64,000 bases of DNA from Streptomyces sp. NBC_01803 (GCF_035917415.1 NZ_CP109073.1:2874501-2938500), one strand, 5' to 3'. Numbered from the stretch's first letter, positions 6,518-15,339 are shown. The notes: generated by a model not told the origin, from the sequence alone. Numbers and translations are program-made.

Positions 6518-9500
6518 TCACGCCGCCCCCACCCGGTCGTAGCCGAAGGTGATGCCCTCCGGGGTGAAGGACAGGCACTTCGCGCGGGTGCCGTCGAAGC
6601 GCTTGGGGATCAGGTGCGGGGGACGCTGTGAGGGCAGGACGTCGAGGTACCCGGCGTCGATCCAGCTGCCGACCACGGCATCCAGGGAGTAACCGGAGTC
6701 GGCGAGGATCTTCCGCACGCGCTCGGGGAGGAGGGCGACCTTCCGGCCCTTCTCCGCCTCGGTGATGACGCCGAGCCAGCCCTGGAACGGCGGCCGGTCG
6801 TCGGCGTCCCGCTGCGGGGTCCACAGTTCCCAGCTGTGGGCGGCGACGTACTCGCGGACCACGTCCATGGCCATCTCGGGCCGGTTGTCGGTGGGGCTGT
6901 GCGCGGCGAACATCGCCTGCCAGCGTGCGGCGGGCAGCGGCTCGTAGGGCAGCAGGCCCATGCCGCACGCGAGGATCTCGGCGAGGGCGAGGATGGCGAC
7001 CATCGGGGCGCGGCGGCCGGTCATGTCGCTCTCGCCGCGGAACGTCTCGGCGAGGTCCTGGTGGCGCTGCTTCAGGGCGTCCCGGCCGCCGGGTGCGGCG
7101 AGCCTGGGGATGATGAACTCGACGAACGCCGGTCCGGCGTGGCCGTAGTTCTCGAAGACGCCTTCGCGGGCTTGGACGGCGACCCGGCCGCCGTTCTCTC
7201 CGAAGGGCGGGATGGTCGTGCCGAGGATGCGGGCGGCGGCGCCCTGGGCGGTGGTGAAGGACAGCGCGGGCCGCTCGCCGGAGGACAGGAGGATCGTCTC
7301 CCAGGGCAGCATGGTGCCGAACGCGCCGCCCGAGCGTGCCTTGCCGTGGTTCATCGGCAGCTGGTAGAGGACCTCGTCGATGATGGCCTCGTCCGTGACG
7401 GCCATGGTCTCGTCGAAGACGGTGACGATGCCGCGCACCAGGTTGAGCCGCTTCTCGATCGCGTACAGGGTGGTGCGCCAGTTCGACATGGCGTTGGCGT
7501 GCTCGCTGGGGTTGGCCCAGCAGCTCAAAGAGCACTGCAACGAGGTGGTCTTGCCCTTGGTACTGCGCGAGGAGATGTCGAGGGTGAAGGAAGGCAGGCC
7601 GAGGGGGCGAAGGAGCGGCGCGGCCAGGGCGGCGGCGATGGCTATACGCGGCACGGGGAACGGTTCGAGGAGGGCGACGGTCTCCTTCCAGCCTTCCAGG
7701 GTGCCCTTGCGGCCGTGGGCCTTGGCCGGGCCGCGCATCTCTTCGTAGACGACGTCGACCTTGGTGCCGTCCTCCGGTGAGGAGACGAAACTCCCGTCGT
7801 CCTGCCAGCCGAGCCAGCGGGCGAGCTTCTCGCTCGGGATGTTCTTGCCGTCGGCGTTGGCGGCCTCGAACTCGGCGAGCCAGCGTTCCAGGACGCGGGC
7901 GTCGCCCTCGACGGCGGGCAGGCCGCCACCGCCGAGCTGCTCGATCAGCTTCCGGCCGCGCTTGGCCGTCTCGCGGGAGACGATGCGGGAGATCTTCCGC
8001 TCGAACGGCATCGTACGGTCGATCCACGACAGCTCGATGTACTGCTCCCCTTCGGGGTCCTCGAAGGTGGCCGTGATGACGAGGGGGGCGAACGCGAAAC
8101 GGACCCAGACCTCTTCCTTGCCGACCGGCCGCAGGATCGCGACGCCGGTGTCCTTGATGCGGTAGCCCCGTGGGGTCTTCGTCTTGGCGGGCAGGCCGAA
8201 GACCTTGGCGTAGTCGAACGGCTTGGCCGCGTCCGGCGGCGCGTCCTCCCCACTCTCGGGCTGGGGCTGGGGCTCGGGATCGGCGGCCGGGTCGAGCGCG
8301 GCCGTGCCCTCGACCGGCGGGACGGATCGAAGGTGCTGCCCCCGCCCCACACCGCGTGCCGTCTTGATCTCCGCGAGGGCGGCGGCGGGCAGGGCGCGCG
8401 CGGCCGGGGTGGCCTCGGGGTGGCCGTCCGCCGCACGGCGGATGTCACGGGCAGCGGCGGACTGGTCGCCGCGGTGGTGGATCGCGGCGAACAACTGGCC
8501 GGGCGAGAGCACGTGGTTGAGCGACCCGGGGTCGAAGCCGGGGAAGTTGTCGGTGCGCACGGTGGCGGCGAAGCCGCCCTTGTGCACGGCGATGCCGTCG
8601 ACCGAGTTGCCCTCGCCCCAACCGGGCCGCAGCCAGCGCTGGCAGTCGCCGCCGCAACCGGGCAGAGAGCAGCTTCCGGGGTATTGCTCGCGGTAGGTCG
8701 CGCCGGCGAACTCCAGGATCTCGCCGCAGCAGGCGTGATCGCCGAGGATCTGCAACGGCCCGGGGCCGTCGTGAGTCCGGCCGCTGGCGGCGGCGCGCTG
8801 GGGCCGGTCGGACTTCGGCGGCGGCGTGCGCTTGGGCGGGGCGGGCTTCAGCTCGGCCGCCAGGCGCAGCAGCTCGTCCAGGGGGTACCGCGGCCCGGCC
8901 GTCTCGGTGACGACGCGGGCCATGACCGGCATGCGGCCGACCTTCCGGTTGATGGTCCCGGGCAGGCGCAGGACGCGCGCCAGGTCCTTCACGCCGGTGC
9001 CGTAGCCGACGCCCATCTTCTTGGCGCCCGCAGCCAGGATGTTCTGCCAGTCGGCAGCCAGCTGGACGGCAGCGTCGAAGTCGATGTCCTCGCCGATGAC
9101 GACGGGCGCGGAGAGGATCCAGCGGGCGTAGAGCCCGCCGCCGGAGTGCTCCACGCGGCTCGGCGAGGGGAGGCGCGCGAACTTGGCGATATCGATGGCC
9201 TCGCGCTCGTCCTTGGGCAGGCCGGCCGTCTTGTGGCCGTCGTCGCCGAAGTCGAGGTCCGACCACATGTCGAGCAGGGCGTGGGAGTCGCGGGCGGCGC
9301 CGCGGGACCCGGCGGCGAGCCGCTCCTTGACGGTGGTGACGCGGGTGTAGATGCCTTCGACGCCCGCGCGGTCCTCGGTCATCGCCCACTGGACGGCGGT
9401 ATCGAGGTTGTCGGTCTGGATGCCCGTCCAGTTCCGGGTGGAGCAGAGCGCGATGAGACCCGGGGCGGTGCCGAAGTGCGAGGTGAGCCAGGCCCGGACG

Positions 9501-9541
9501 ATCTCCGGGTCTGCGGTCAGCGGCTCGGGGGTGGTGTTCAC
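6518..9541 (-). CDS. Phage DNA primase-helicase (primase-polymerase N-terminus, DUF927 helicase)
   Basis: A 1007-residue multidomain replication protein from the GTG at 9541. The N-terminal 220 residues look like an archaeo-eukaryotic primase-polymerase: DLDFG at 95-99 for metal binding and SGGGLYARW at 133-141. Residues 269-300 hold a Cys cluster (ACCGE, CSLPGCGGDC) that may bind zinc. After a Pro-rich linker near 410-440 comes a DUF927-type ATPase/helicase module with Walker A SRSTKGKTT near 658-666 and Walker B TVFDE near 707-711. The fused enzyme would prime and unwind phage DNA. It lies immediately beside the heptamer cluster, its probable site of action. The long upstream frame to 10195 is spurious. 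Confidence 0.88.
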   Translation of the reverse strand: MNTTPEPLTADPEIVRAWLTSHFGTAPGLIALCSTRNWTGIQTDNLDTAVQWAMTEDRAGVEGIYTRVTTVKERLAAGSRGAARDSHALLDMWSDLDFGDDGHKTAGLPKDEREAIDIAKFARLPSPSRVEHSGGGLYARWILSAPVVIGEDIDFDAAVQLAADWQNILAAGAKKMGVGYGTGVKDLARVLRLPGTINRKVGRMPVMARVVTETAGPRYPLDELLRLAAELKPAPPKRTPPPKSDRPQRAAASGRTHDGPGPLQILGDHACCGEILEFAGATYREQYPGSCSLPGCGGDCQRWLRPGWGEGNSVDGIAVHKGGFAATVRTDNFPGFDPGSLNHVLSPGQLFAAIHHRGDQSAAARDIRRAADGHPEATPAARALPAAALAEIKTARGVGRGQHLRSVPPVEGTAALDPAADPEPQPQPESGEDAPPDAAKPFDYAKVFGLPAKTKTPRGYRIKDTGVAILRPVGKEEVWVRFAFAPLVITATFEDPEGEQYIELSWIDRTMPFERKISRIVSRETAKRGRKLIEQLGGGGLPAVEGDARVLERWLAEFEAANADGKNIPSEKLARWLGWQDDGSFVSSPEDGTKVDVVYEEMRGPAKAHGRKGTLEGWKETVALLEPFPVPRIAIAAALAAPLLRPLGLPSFTLDISSRSTKGKTTSLQCSLSCWANPSEHANAMSNWRTTLYAIEKRLNLVRGIVTVFDETMAVTDEAIIDEVLYQLPMNHGKARSGGAFGTMLPWETILLSSGERPALSFTTAQGAAARILGTTIPPFGENGGRVAVQAREGVFENYGHAGPAFVEFIIPRLAAPGGRDALKQRHQDLAETFRGESDMTGRRAPMVAILALAEILACGMGLLPYEPLPAARWQAMFAAHSPTDNRPEMAMDVVREYVAAHSWELWTPQRDADDRPPFQGWLGVITEAEKGRKVALLPERVRKILADSGYSLDAVVGSWIDAGYLDVLPSQRPPHLIPKRFDGTRAKCLSFTPEGITFGYDRVGAA

Positions 9542-9586
9542 GAACGGTGGCTCGCTTCTGTGGTGCCGACGGGTGTTCGTGTGGTG

Positions 9587-9620
9587 CGGGCCGGGGCGGT
9601 GTGGGGTCCGCCCCGGCCCG
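9587..9620 (-). terminator. Strong GC hairpin upstream of primase-helicase gene
   Basis: Perfect 13-bp arms (CGGGCCGGGGCGG and its complement) flank an 8-nt loop in the 86-nt gap between two minus-strand genes. No T-run is present. It may attenuate or terminate readthrough, or set a processing point, so that the primase-helicase is expressed separately from the genes upstream. Confidence 0.55.
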
Positions 9621-9627
9621 CGGCCTG

Positions 9628-10338
9628 CTACCCGGTGCCTCCGTCTCCCCGCCGGAGCGCGCCGAACGGGCCTTGCGCGATCTGGTGCTTGGCCACCTCG
9701 GCCGAGGGAAGCGGGCCGTCGGCGAGGATCACGTCCGTGAGCGTCTCGCCGGTGTAGGTGGCGGTTCCGTCCCCGGCGAGACGGGCGACCTTGAAGCGGT
9801 CGCCGAGGCCGGAGGCGATCACGGAGCGGCGCAGCGCGGGCTGGATGTTGTCCATCAGCTCGTTGCCCCAGGGGCCTTCGAGGGCGAGGAGCAGCGCCAT
9901 CTGCCAGTTGCAGACCGGTACCGGATAGGTGCGGCCGTCGGGCATGTGGACGGTGTACTCGTCGATGCGCGGCGCGACGGGCGGGTCCTGGCTGGCCTCG
10001 GCGATCTCGTCGTCCCGCATGCGGTGCCACTGCTCCGGGGTGGCGCCGGTGATGGACAGGACTTCGTGGACGAAGAACCAGTCCGCGTCTCGGCCCGTGT
10101 CGGCGAGGACGCACCGGAGGCTGCCCAGCCCCATGAAGCCGATGGGATCTGGGAGTTGGGGGATCAGGCGTCCCTGCCGTTCGGCGAGGTCGCATACGGA
10201 CAGCAGGGTCCGGGCGCGGTACCGGCGCAGGCGTCCGGCTTTGCGGTCGCGGCGGATGGTGGCCCGGTACGTCTTGGGGTCGGCGGGGCCGGGGCGGCCG
10301 GGGGTGTCGCCGGCCGTCGGCGTGCTGTCCGCGGTCAC
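9628..10338 (-). CDS. Phage protein, unknown function
   Basis: A 236-residue protein from a GTG at 10338 whose first bases overlap the stop of the upstream gene (GTGA). The N-terminus is very basic (TYRATIRRDRKAGRLRRYRA), suggesting nucleic-acid contact. The middle carries a VHMPDGRTYPVPVCNWQ segment that resembles a small beta domain. No family is recognised. Coupling with its neighbours places it in the early operon that feeds the primase-helicase. Confidence 0.72.
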   Translation of the reverse strand: MTADSTPTAGDTPGRPGPADPKTYRATIRRDRKAGRLRRYRARTLLSVCDLAERQGRLIPQLPDPIGFMGLGSLRCVLADTGRDADWFFVHEVLSITGATPEQWHRMRDDEIAEASQDPPVAPRIDEYTVHMPDGRTYPVPVCNWQMALLLALEGPWGNELMDNIQPALRRSVIASGLGDRFKVARLAGDGTATYTGETLTDVILADGPLPSAEVAKHQIAQGPFGALRRGDGGTG

Positions 10339-11081
10339 CGGGTGGCCGCCTCGGTGTCGTGCAGGCGGTTGTTGGCCTCTTCGCAGGAGAGGAACTCGGC
10401 GAGCTTCTCCAGTTCGCCGCAGTGGTCGCGGATCCGCTTGGCCTCGGCCCGCAGCCCGGCTGAGTCCAGGCCCGTCCAGCCGCCCCCCGCCTCGAAGCCG
10501 AGGGAGACCTGGTTGCCTTCGGTCTCCTCGGCCATCAGGGAGGCGCCGAGGTAGTTGCCGGTGCCGTCCGGGTCGGGCAGGGCCAGCTCGCGGGAGGTGT
10601 GGACGTTGTGCTCGCCGGTCTCCTTGCACCAGGGGAACTCCGGGCAGAACTCCGGCCGGGGCTCGTGGGCCTGGCGGGCGAGGTGCCGTACCTGGGCGGC
10701 GAAGGCGTCGAGCCGGTCGGCGTACTCGTCGGCCTGCTGCGGCGTGAGGATGGTGTACGGGTCGTCCTCGGTGCCGACGGTCAGGTGCACGTTGGGCGTG
10801 GGGTTGGTGCAGTTGTCGTTGCCGTACAGCACGGCGTGCATGAGGGGACCGGTGATGCCCTCCATGCCGGGCGGCGGGGCCAGGTCGACGCGGGCGGACT
10901 CGTGGGCGGTCGGCTCGTCGTCGTCGCCGGGCTCGATGCACCACGAGTAGCAGGGGGTGCGGAACAGCGCCGAGGCGGTGGAACGGGCGGCGGCATCGGT
11001 CGCGGTGGTCGCGGCGGTGGTCGCGGGGCGTCCGGCCTGGGGGGTGGGCACCGGCGCGGGCGCGGTGGTCTCGATGCTCAT
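10335..11081 (-). CDS. Phage/actinobacterial protein with two Cys-containing repeats (DUF6907-like)
   Basis: A 248-residue protein starting at ATG 11081, overlapping the upstream stop by four bases. Two segments echo each other: TPCYSWCIEPGDDDEPTAHES near 43-63 and a later PEFPWCKETGEHNVHTSRE, each with a WC followed by an acidic turn and an H..S. The intervening part has a beta-rich PNVHLTVGTEDDPYTILTP stretch. This layout reminds me of the small actinobacterial family called DUF6907, found in Streptomyces chromosomes and phages; that assignment is from memory. Function unknown. Confidence 0.7.
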   Translation of the reverse strand: MSIETTAPAPVPTPQAGRPATTAATTATDAAARSTASALFRTPCYSWCIEPGDDDEPTAHESARVDLAPPPGMEGITGPLMHAVLYGNDNCTNPTPNVHLTVGTEDDPYTILTPQQADEYADRLDAFAAQVRHLARQAHEPRPEFCPEFPWCKETGEHNVHTSRELALPDPDGTGNYLGASLMAEETEGNQVSLGFEAGGGWTGLDSAGLRAEAKRIRDHCGELEKLAEFLSCEEANNRLHDTEAATR

Positions 11082-11341
11082 CGGGCGGCCTCCGTCCCGG
11101 TCTGCTCGGCGGCGAGCGCCGCGGTGCCTTCGTCCCAGAACACGACCGTGAACCGGTTCTCGTCGGCCTCGTAGCGGATCTCGCCGAACTCCGCTTGGAT
11201 GCGGACTTCGTGCAGGCCGTCGGCGTCCTCGCGTGCCTTCATCTCCGTCAAGGCGGTGGCGGCGATGTCGTACAGGTCGGTGGTGGAGGCGCCGCGCATG
11301 AGGCGGGCCAGCAGCCCCTCGTCGGGGTTGATCAGGCTCAT
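11078..11341 (-). CDS. Small phage protein, unknown function
   Basis: An 87-residue acidic protein (MSLINPDEGLLARLMRG) from ATG 11341, overlapping the antirepressor stop by four bases at its start and the next gene by four at its end. Its C-terminal half predicts alternating strands (VRIQAEFGEIRYEADENRFTVVFWDE with short breaks). No domain is recognised. The chain of ATGA overlaps from 12153 to 10335 shows these genes are co-translated. Confidence 0.65.
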   Translation of the reverse strand: MSLINPDEGLLARLMRGASTTDLYDIAATALTEMKAREDADGLHEVRIQAEFGEIRYEADENRFTVVFWDEGTAALAAEQTGTEAAR

Positions 11342-12153
11342 CGGGCGCTCCACTTCGTGATGACCAGGTCCAGGCCGGTGCTGGTGGCGTAGGCGACGGG
11401 GAACTTCGCCCGTCCGCGCCGTTCGGGGATGACCTCGAAGTGGCCGGAGCGCTGCCATTCACGGCGGGGCATGTTGCGGGTCTTGGGCCCGGACTGGCCC
11501 TCGGAGACCTGTTTGCGGAACAGGCCCTGCTCGACAAGCCAGTCGGTGAGGTCCCCGACGTAGACGTCGAGCATGTCGGCGATGGCGGTCATCCCGACGA
11601 GGCCGTCGGCGTCGAGGAGCCGGTCGTACTTGGCGGCCTTGGGTTCCAGGGCAGCGACCTGCGCTTGGGCGGCTTCGAGTTCGCGCTGCTGGGCGGCGGC
11701 GAGTTCCAGCGCCTCAGCGAAGGTCTGGGGTACCGCTGCGGCCTGGTAGCGGCCGGTCTCGCGGATCTCGCGGAGGATCGCCTTGACCTGCTTCTTGATG
11801 GCCTTGGCGCCGGGGAGGGTGCTGCGGAAGATCAGCTCCCACAGGCCGTCCTCGAAGATGACCCACTGCTTGCGCTTCTGCCATTCGCCAACGCTCTGAC
11901 CTGCGTGGTTAACCTCCTGGGGTACCCAGGTAGAGACGTACTCCCGCCCCTTCTCGTCGGCGTCGACGATCTGTAGGGCTTTCTGGGTCGTGGAGTAGTC
12001 GAGGGTCTTGGCGAAGTCGGCGGCCACGGCGTAGGCGGTGCCGTCGTCGGTGATGCCGAATCTGATCTGCTCTCCGGAGATGTCGAAGAGCTGAAGGGCG
12101 TCGATACCCGGTCCGGACTGCTCGATGGGAGGTGGCTGTGTCACGATGGTCAT
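11338..12153 (-). CDS. Phage antirepressor (Bro-N plus KilA-C/ANT domain)
   Basis: A 271-residue protein. Residues about 20-125 form a Bro-N domain (FDISGEQIRFGITDDG, then DYSTTQKALQIVD and a GLWELIFRSTLPGAKAIKKQV helix pair). After a coiled coil rich in Ala/Gln/Glu near 145-175, residues about 180-265 form the KilA-C/ANT DNA-binding domain (GMTAIADMLDV). Such proteins inactivate the phage repressor or act as early regulators at induction. It follows two HTH genes on the same strand, the usual place for an antirepressor. Confidence 0.9.
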   Translation of the reverse strand: MTIVTQPPPIEQSGPGIDALQLFDISGEQIRFGITDDGTAYAVAADFAKTLDYSTTQKALQIVDADEKGREYVSTWVPQEVNHAGQSVGEWQKRKQWVIFEDGLWELIFRSTLPGAKAIKKQVKAILREIRETGRYQAAAVPQTFAEALELAAAQQRELEAAQAQVAALEPKAAKYDRLLDADGLVGMTAIADMLDVYVGDLTDWLVEQGLFRKQVSEGQSGPKTRNMPRREWQRSGHFEVIPERRGRAKFPVAYATSTGLDLVITKWSAR

Positions 12154-12167
12154 GAGTGCGCTCTCTT

Positions 12168-12524
12168 CTACTTACCGGTAGGTGTGGTGTTGCGCTCGAC
12201 AGACGGCGCCGGCTCGACCCCGGCGCTGTCGTCGTTTTCGGTGATCTCGGCCAGCCCGAGGAAGGCGAAGACGTGCGCGGTGCGCACGTAGTGCTTCCGG
12301 GCAACCTGGACGGGCTCGACGGGCAGGCGCCCCTCGGCAAGGAGCTTGTAGGTCGTGGATTCGGCGAGTCGGAGGACGCCACGCCCGAAGTCGGGCCACA
12401 GCGGCATGAGCGGCGGCTGCCGGCACAGGTCGCCGATGGTCAGGACCGTGTCGCTGGGCTGCTGAGCCGTGGAGGTAATGCGGTCGCGGGCGGCCACGTC
12501 GGTGGCGCTATCGAGCCGGGTCAC
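12168..12524 (-). CDS. Excisionase-like helix-turn-helix protein
   Basis: A 118-residue protein from a GTG at 12524 that overlaps the stop of the upstream HTH gene. A winged-helix, MerR/Xis-type motif lies near 55-105 (LAESTTYKLLAEGRLPVEPVQVARKHYVR, read in two parts), the form used by recombination directionality factors. Acting with the nearby integrase it would promote prophage excision. A longer start at 12629 is possible but its leader is poor. An acidic tail follows the HTH. Confidence 0.75.
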   Translation of the reverse strand: MTRLDSATDVAARDRITSTAQQPSDTVLTIGDLCRQPPLMPLWPDFGRGVLRLAESTTYKLLAEGRLPVEPVQVARKHYVRTAHVFAFLGLAEITENDDSAGVEPAPSVERNTTPTGK

Positions 12525-12775
12525 GCCGACTCCTGCCGGGTAGCCAGGATCTGTCTGCGCAGCTCGGCGATGAGCTTGGCGTACTGCAGAGCACCGTGCC
12601 CGCAGGGGCGTCTCGTTCCCTTCTCCCACCGCCAGACGGTGGACTGATCGACCCCACAGGCGCGAGCGACCTCTCCGATGGACAGATCTGCGGCGACTCG
12701 CAGCCGCCGCGCTTCGCCGTTGCTCACGGCGGCGCGGATCTCGGCGAGCCGCAAGGCTGATTGTGGTTGAAGCAT
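12521..12775 (-). CDS. XRE-type helix-turn-helix regulator
   Basis: An 84-residue protein containing a Cro/CI-type HTH: LSIGEVARACGVDQSTVWRWE near 31-51, followed by a short helix. The ATG at 12775 is preferred; an in-frame ATG at 12811 would add 12 residues. It is transcribed divergently from the lysogeny-side gene at 12889 and starts the early operon, so it is the natural Cro-like or CI-like switch protein of the prophage. Confidence 0.8.
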   Translation of the reverse strand: MLQPQSALRLAEIRAAVSNGEARRLRVAADLSIGEVARACGVDQSTVWRWEKGTRRPCGHGALQYAKLIAELRRQILATRQESA

Positions 12776-12830
12776 AGGCCGTACCCTAGCCAGAACCCTG
12801 ACCATTCTCAAGGGGCGAGGGGTTGTGATC

Positions 12831-12845
12831 GTCCGAAACGCGGAC
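12831..12845. promoter_or_regulatory. Inverted repeat in the divergent early/lysogeny promoter region
   Basis: GTCCG and CGGAC arms flank the 5-nt spacer AAACG, in the short region between the XRE gene (leftward) and the gene at 12889 (rightward). Its position is right for the operator of the phage genetic switch. The short arms make this only a candidate. Confidence 0.4.
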
Positions 12846-12888
12846 AGGCTCTTGCCGCACCCTTGCCGCTATGTGCAGGATGGATGCC

Positions 12889-13689
12889 ATGAGCGACTAC
12901 CTGACCCCACCGCCAGACTGGCGATACGAGGCGCTTCCGTGGTTCGCCTGGGACGACATGGAAGAACTGCCACGCTTGGTGCAGGTGGGGGCCACGCTGC
13001 TCCCGGAGTTCTTCCACCTGGCGATCGGCAATGAGCGCATGTGGGGGCCGGCGCGTGATGAGAAGCCGGACGACGTCATGCTGTTTTTGAACTTTCAGGT
13101 GTTCGACGGGTCGATCGAGATGGCGGAGGCGCGGTCGGTTCCGTTCGATGTCGGGCTCGTTTGTGCGAAGGTGCAGAAGGTCGTACCGGCAAGCAAGTGG
13201 AAGAGTCTGGGTATCCACTACATGACGAGATACCTGGTGACCTTCATGGAAGATGAAGGGCTGCCCGAAGAAGATCCGATGGCTGAGCGCCGGGCGTGGA
13301 GGCACCATGCGGACTATCGGCGCCCGACAGCTGCGGTGCAGTGGATCGAACGCCTGCAGACGCATGCAGCGGACGCCTACGCGATCGCTCGTGACCAGCC
13401 CACCCCCCGACGCCGCCGGAATCGGATGACGGTGGAGTTCCTACGGCAGGTGGCCGAGCAGTACACATTCGCCGAGGACTCCGACCAACCCCCAACGCGA
13501 TGGGTCGCCGACTACTTCAAGACCCCTCACTCGACGGCCGCGAAGTGGGTGGCAACAGCTCGGCGAAAGGGACTCCTCCCGCCAGCTGAATCAGCCAGGA
13601 ACGATGCAGCCCGCGCGGCGGTACGCCCCTCGGTCCGGCTAGCAACTGAGGAAGAGATCAAGGATCTTCAGGAGAGGTTGGGGACGTGA
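12889..13689 (+). CDS. Integrase-associated protein, possible lysogeny regulator
   Basis: A 266-residue protein of unknown function that runs with the integrase and opposite to the early operon. The ATG at 12889 is chosen because an AGGATGG ribosome binding site precedes it; in-frame ATGs at 12871 and 12880 exist. The C-terminal third is basic and contains PTRWVADYFKTPHSTAAKWVATARRKGLL (in two parts), which looks like a helix-turn-helix for sequence-specific binding: the protein ends with a charged helix. Similar genes sit upstream of integrases in other Streptomyces elements, as far as I recall. A superinfection repressor or maintenance role is plausible, not proven. Confidence 0.72.
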   Translation: MSDYLTPPPDWRYEALPWFAWDDMEELPRLVQVGATLLPEFFHLAIGNERMWGPARDEKPDDVMLFLNFQVFDGSIEMAEARSVPFDVGLVCAKVQKVVPASKWKSLGIHYMTRYLVTFMEDEGLPEEDPMAERRAWRHHADYRRPTAAVQWIERLQTHAADAYAIARDQPTPRRRRNRMTVEFLRQVAEQYTFAEDSDQPPTRWVADYFKTPHSTAAKWVATARRKGLLPPAESARNDAARAAVRPSVRLATEEEIKDLQERLGT

Positions 13690-13706
13690 CAGATGGCGGG
13701 TAACCG

Positions 13707-15290
13707 ATGAAGGGTTCGACGTACAGGCGCTGTTACTGCCGCGGTGAGGATGGCAGGCCGCTGGGTAAGACGTGCCCGCAGCTGACGAGCAAGCGGCACG
13801 GCACGTGGGCGGTCCGGCAGGAGCTGCCGCCGCGTGAGGACGGCGGCCGCCGCTCGTTCTCCCGCTCCGGCTACACGTCGGCGGCCAAGGCCCAGGAAGT
13901 GCTCGACCAAGTCCGGGCGCTCCTGGCTCTGCCCGATCACGACGACCTTGAGGCGCTGACCCGGCTCGGTGACCGTCTTGAAGAGGTCAGCAAGGACAAG
14001 AAGGCACCCCTGCCGGACCCCTCGGAAACACGCCGCCGACTGCGCCGCGGGCAGAAGCTCACCTCCACCATGACCGTGGCGGATCTGCTGGAGGAATGGC
14101 TGGAGGCGAAACGCAAGGCCGAGCGCCGGAAGACGACCCTCAACGGCTACGCCAGCCATGTGCGGGTCCACCTGATCCCGGGCATCGGCGACGTGCGCCT
14201 GGACCGGCTCACCGTCGGGCACTGCCAGGCGATGTTCGACGCGATCGACGACCGCAACGACGTCATAGCCGCCGAGAACCGGGCCCGCCGGGAGCAGGCC
14301 GCGCGCTGCAAGTGGACCAAGAAGAAGGGCCGTCCGCCGGCCGCTGAGCGGGCGAAGCTGGACGCCGAGCGGGAGCAGCTGGCGGGGATGCCGCCGTTCC
14401 GCAAGCTGACCGGGCCGGCGACCAAGCAGGCCATACGGCGCACGCTCCGCACGGCGCTGAACTACGCCATCGGACGCGAGTACTACACGTCGAACAATCC
14501 TGCCCGGTTCGTTGAACTGGCCACCGCGCGCCGCCCGAAGGGCCTTCTGTGGACCGCCGAACGGGTCGAGCGCTGGCGGGAGACCGGCGAGAAGCCGAGC
14601 CCGGTGATGGTGTGGACCCCGGTACAGCTCGGCGCGTTCCTGGACGCCGCCGAGGATGAGCCGCTGTACGCCTGCTTCCACCTGATCGCCTATCACGGCC
14701 TGCGGCGCGGCGAGGCCGTCGGACAGGAGTGGGGGGACATCGACTTCCAGCGCAAGGTGCTGACCGTCGCGAAGGAGATCACCGTCGACGGGTGGACGCC
14801 GTATGAGTCCGCACCAAAGACGGACGGCTCGGCCGGCGCCGTGCGCATCGACAGCGGCACCGTGGCGGTGCTCCAGGCGCACCGGCTGCGGCAGCAGGCA
14901 CAGCGGGAGAAGCGCCTGGAGGCGGGCCTGCCGTGGACGGACACGGGCAAGGTCTTCACGGCCGAGGATGGCGCCTGGCTGCACCCGGAGACGGTCAGTG
15001 ACGAGTTCCGCCGGATCGTTGCGGAGGAGGATCTGCCGCCGATCAACCTGAGGGACCTGCGGCACGGGGCTGCGGCGCTCGTGAAGGCGGGCGGAGGCGA
15101 TCTGCACGACGCGAAGGAGAAGCTCCGGCACTCCTCGATCACGCTGACGTCGGACACCTACATGGCGCTGTTCGAGGAGGCGACGGAGGAGCTGACGGAG
15201 AAGGCGGCGGCGGTGGTTCCACGGGCCAGGAGGGCGCCCGCTGGGACCGGCGCTCACGCATCGCTCACGCAGGAGCCCGGAAACAGCTGA
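13707..15290 (+). CDS. Tyrosine-family site-specific integrase
   Basis: This 527-residue recombinase inserts and excises the prophage. An N-terminal Arg-rich arm and AP2-like part is followed by a SAM-like core-binding domain near 120-260, which has a charged insertion (KWTKKKGRPPAAERAK), and a catalytic domain near 300-495. Catalytic residues visible are R333 in YHGLRRGEA, R452 in RDLRHG, H475 in LRHSS and nucleophile Y485 in SDTYMALF. At the HxxR box the first His position is Arg (R449). The gene ends 77 bp from the 3' end of tRNA-Lys, the expected attachment site. Confidence 0.95.
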   Translation: MKGSTYRRCYCRGEDGRPLGKTCPQLTSKRHGTWAVRQELPPREDGGRRSFSRSGYTSAAKAQEVLDQVRALLALPDHDDLEALTRLGDRLEEVSKDKKAPLPDPSETRRRLRRGQKLTSTMTVADLLEEWLEAKRKAERRKTTLNGYASHVRVHLIPGIGDVRLDRLTVGHCQAMFDAIDDRNDVIAAENRARREQAARCKWTKKKGRPPAAERAKLDAEREQLAGMPPFRKLTGPATKQAIRRTLRTALNYAIGREYYTSNNPARFVELATARRPKGLLWTAERVERWRETGEKPSPVMVWTPVQLGAFLDAAEDEPLYACFHLIAYHGLRRGEAVGQEWGDIDFQRKVLTVAKEITVDGWTPYESAPKTDGSAGAVRIDSGTVAVLQAHRLRQQAQREKRLEAGLPWTDTGKVFTAEDGAWLHPETVSDEFRRIVAEEDLPPINLRDLRHGAAALVKAGGGDLHDAKEKLRHSSITLTSDTYMALFEEATEELTEKAAAVVPRARRAPAGTGAHASLTQEPGNS

Positions 15291-15326
15291 GGGCCTTACG
15301 CCGACCCGGGTCGGCGTAAGGCCCTC
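15289..15326. terminator. 38-bp perfect palindrome, integrase terminator
   Basis: Two 19-nt arms (left arm starting GAGGGCCTTACGCC) meet without a spacer, beginning inside the integrase stop codon region. It would form a very stable hairpin and probably ends integrase transcription; being symmetric it could also stop transcription coming out of tRNA-Lys on the other strand. Confidence 0.75.
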
Positions 15327-15339
15327 CGGTGCAGGTCAC

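Noticed and set aside
9542..10195. N-terminal extension of the primase-helicase frame to 10195
   Set aside because: This part overlaps the coupled gene at 9628-10338, which has the better codon bias, and it is low-complexity Arg/Pro; the GTG at 9541 gives a sensible start.
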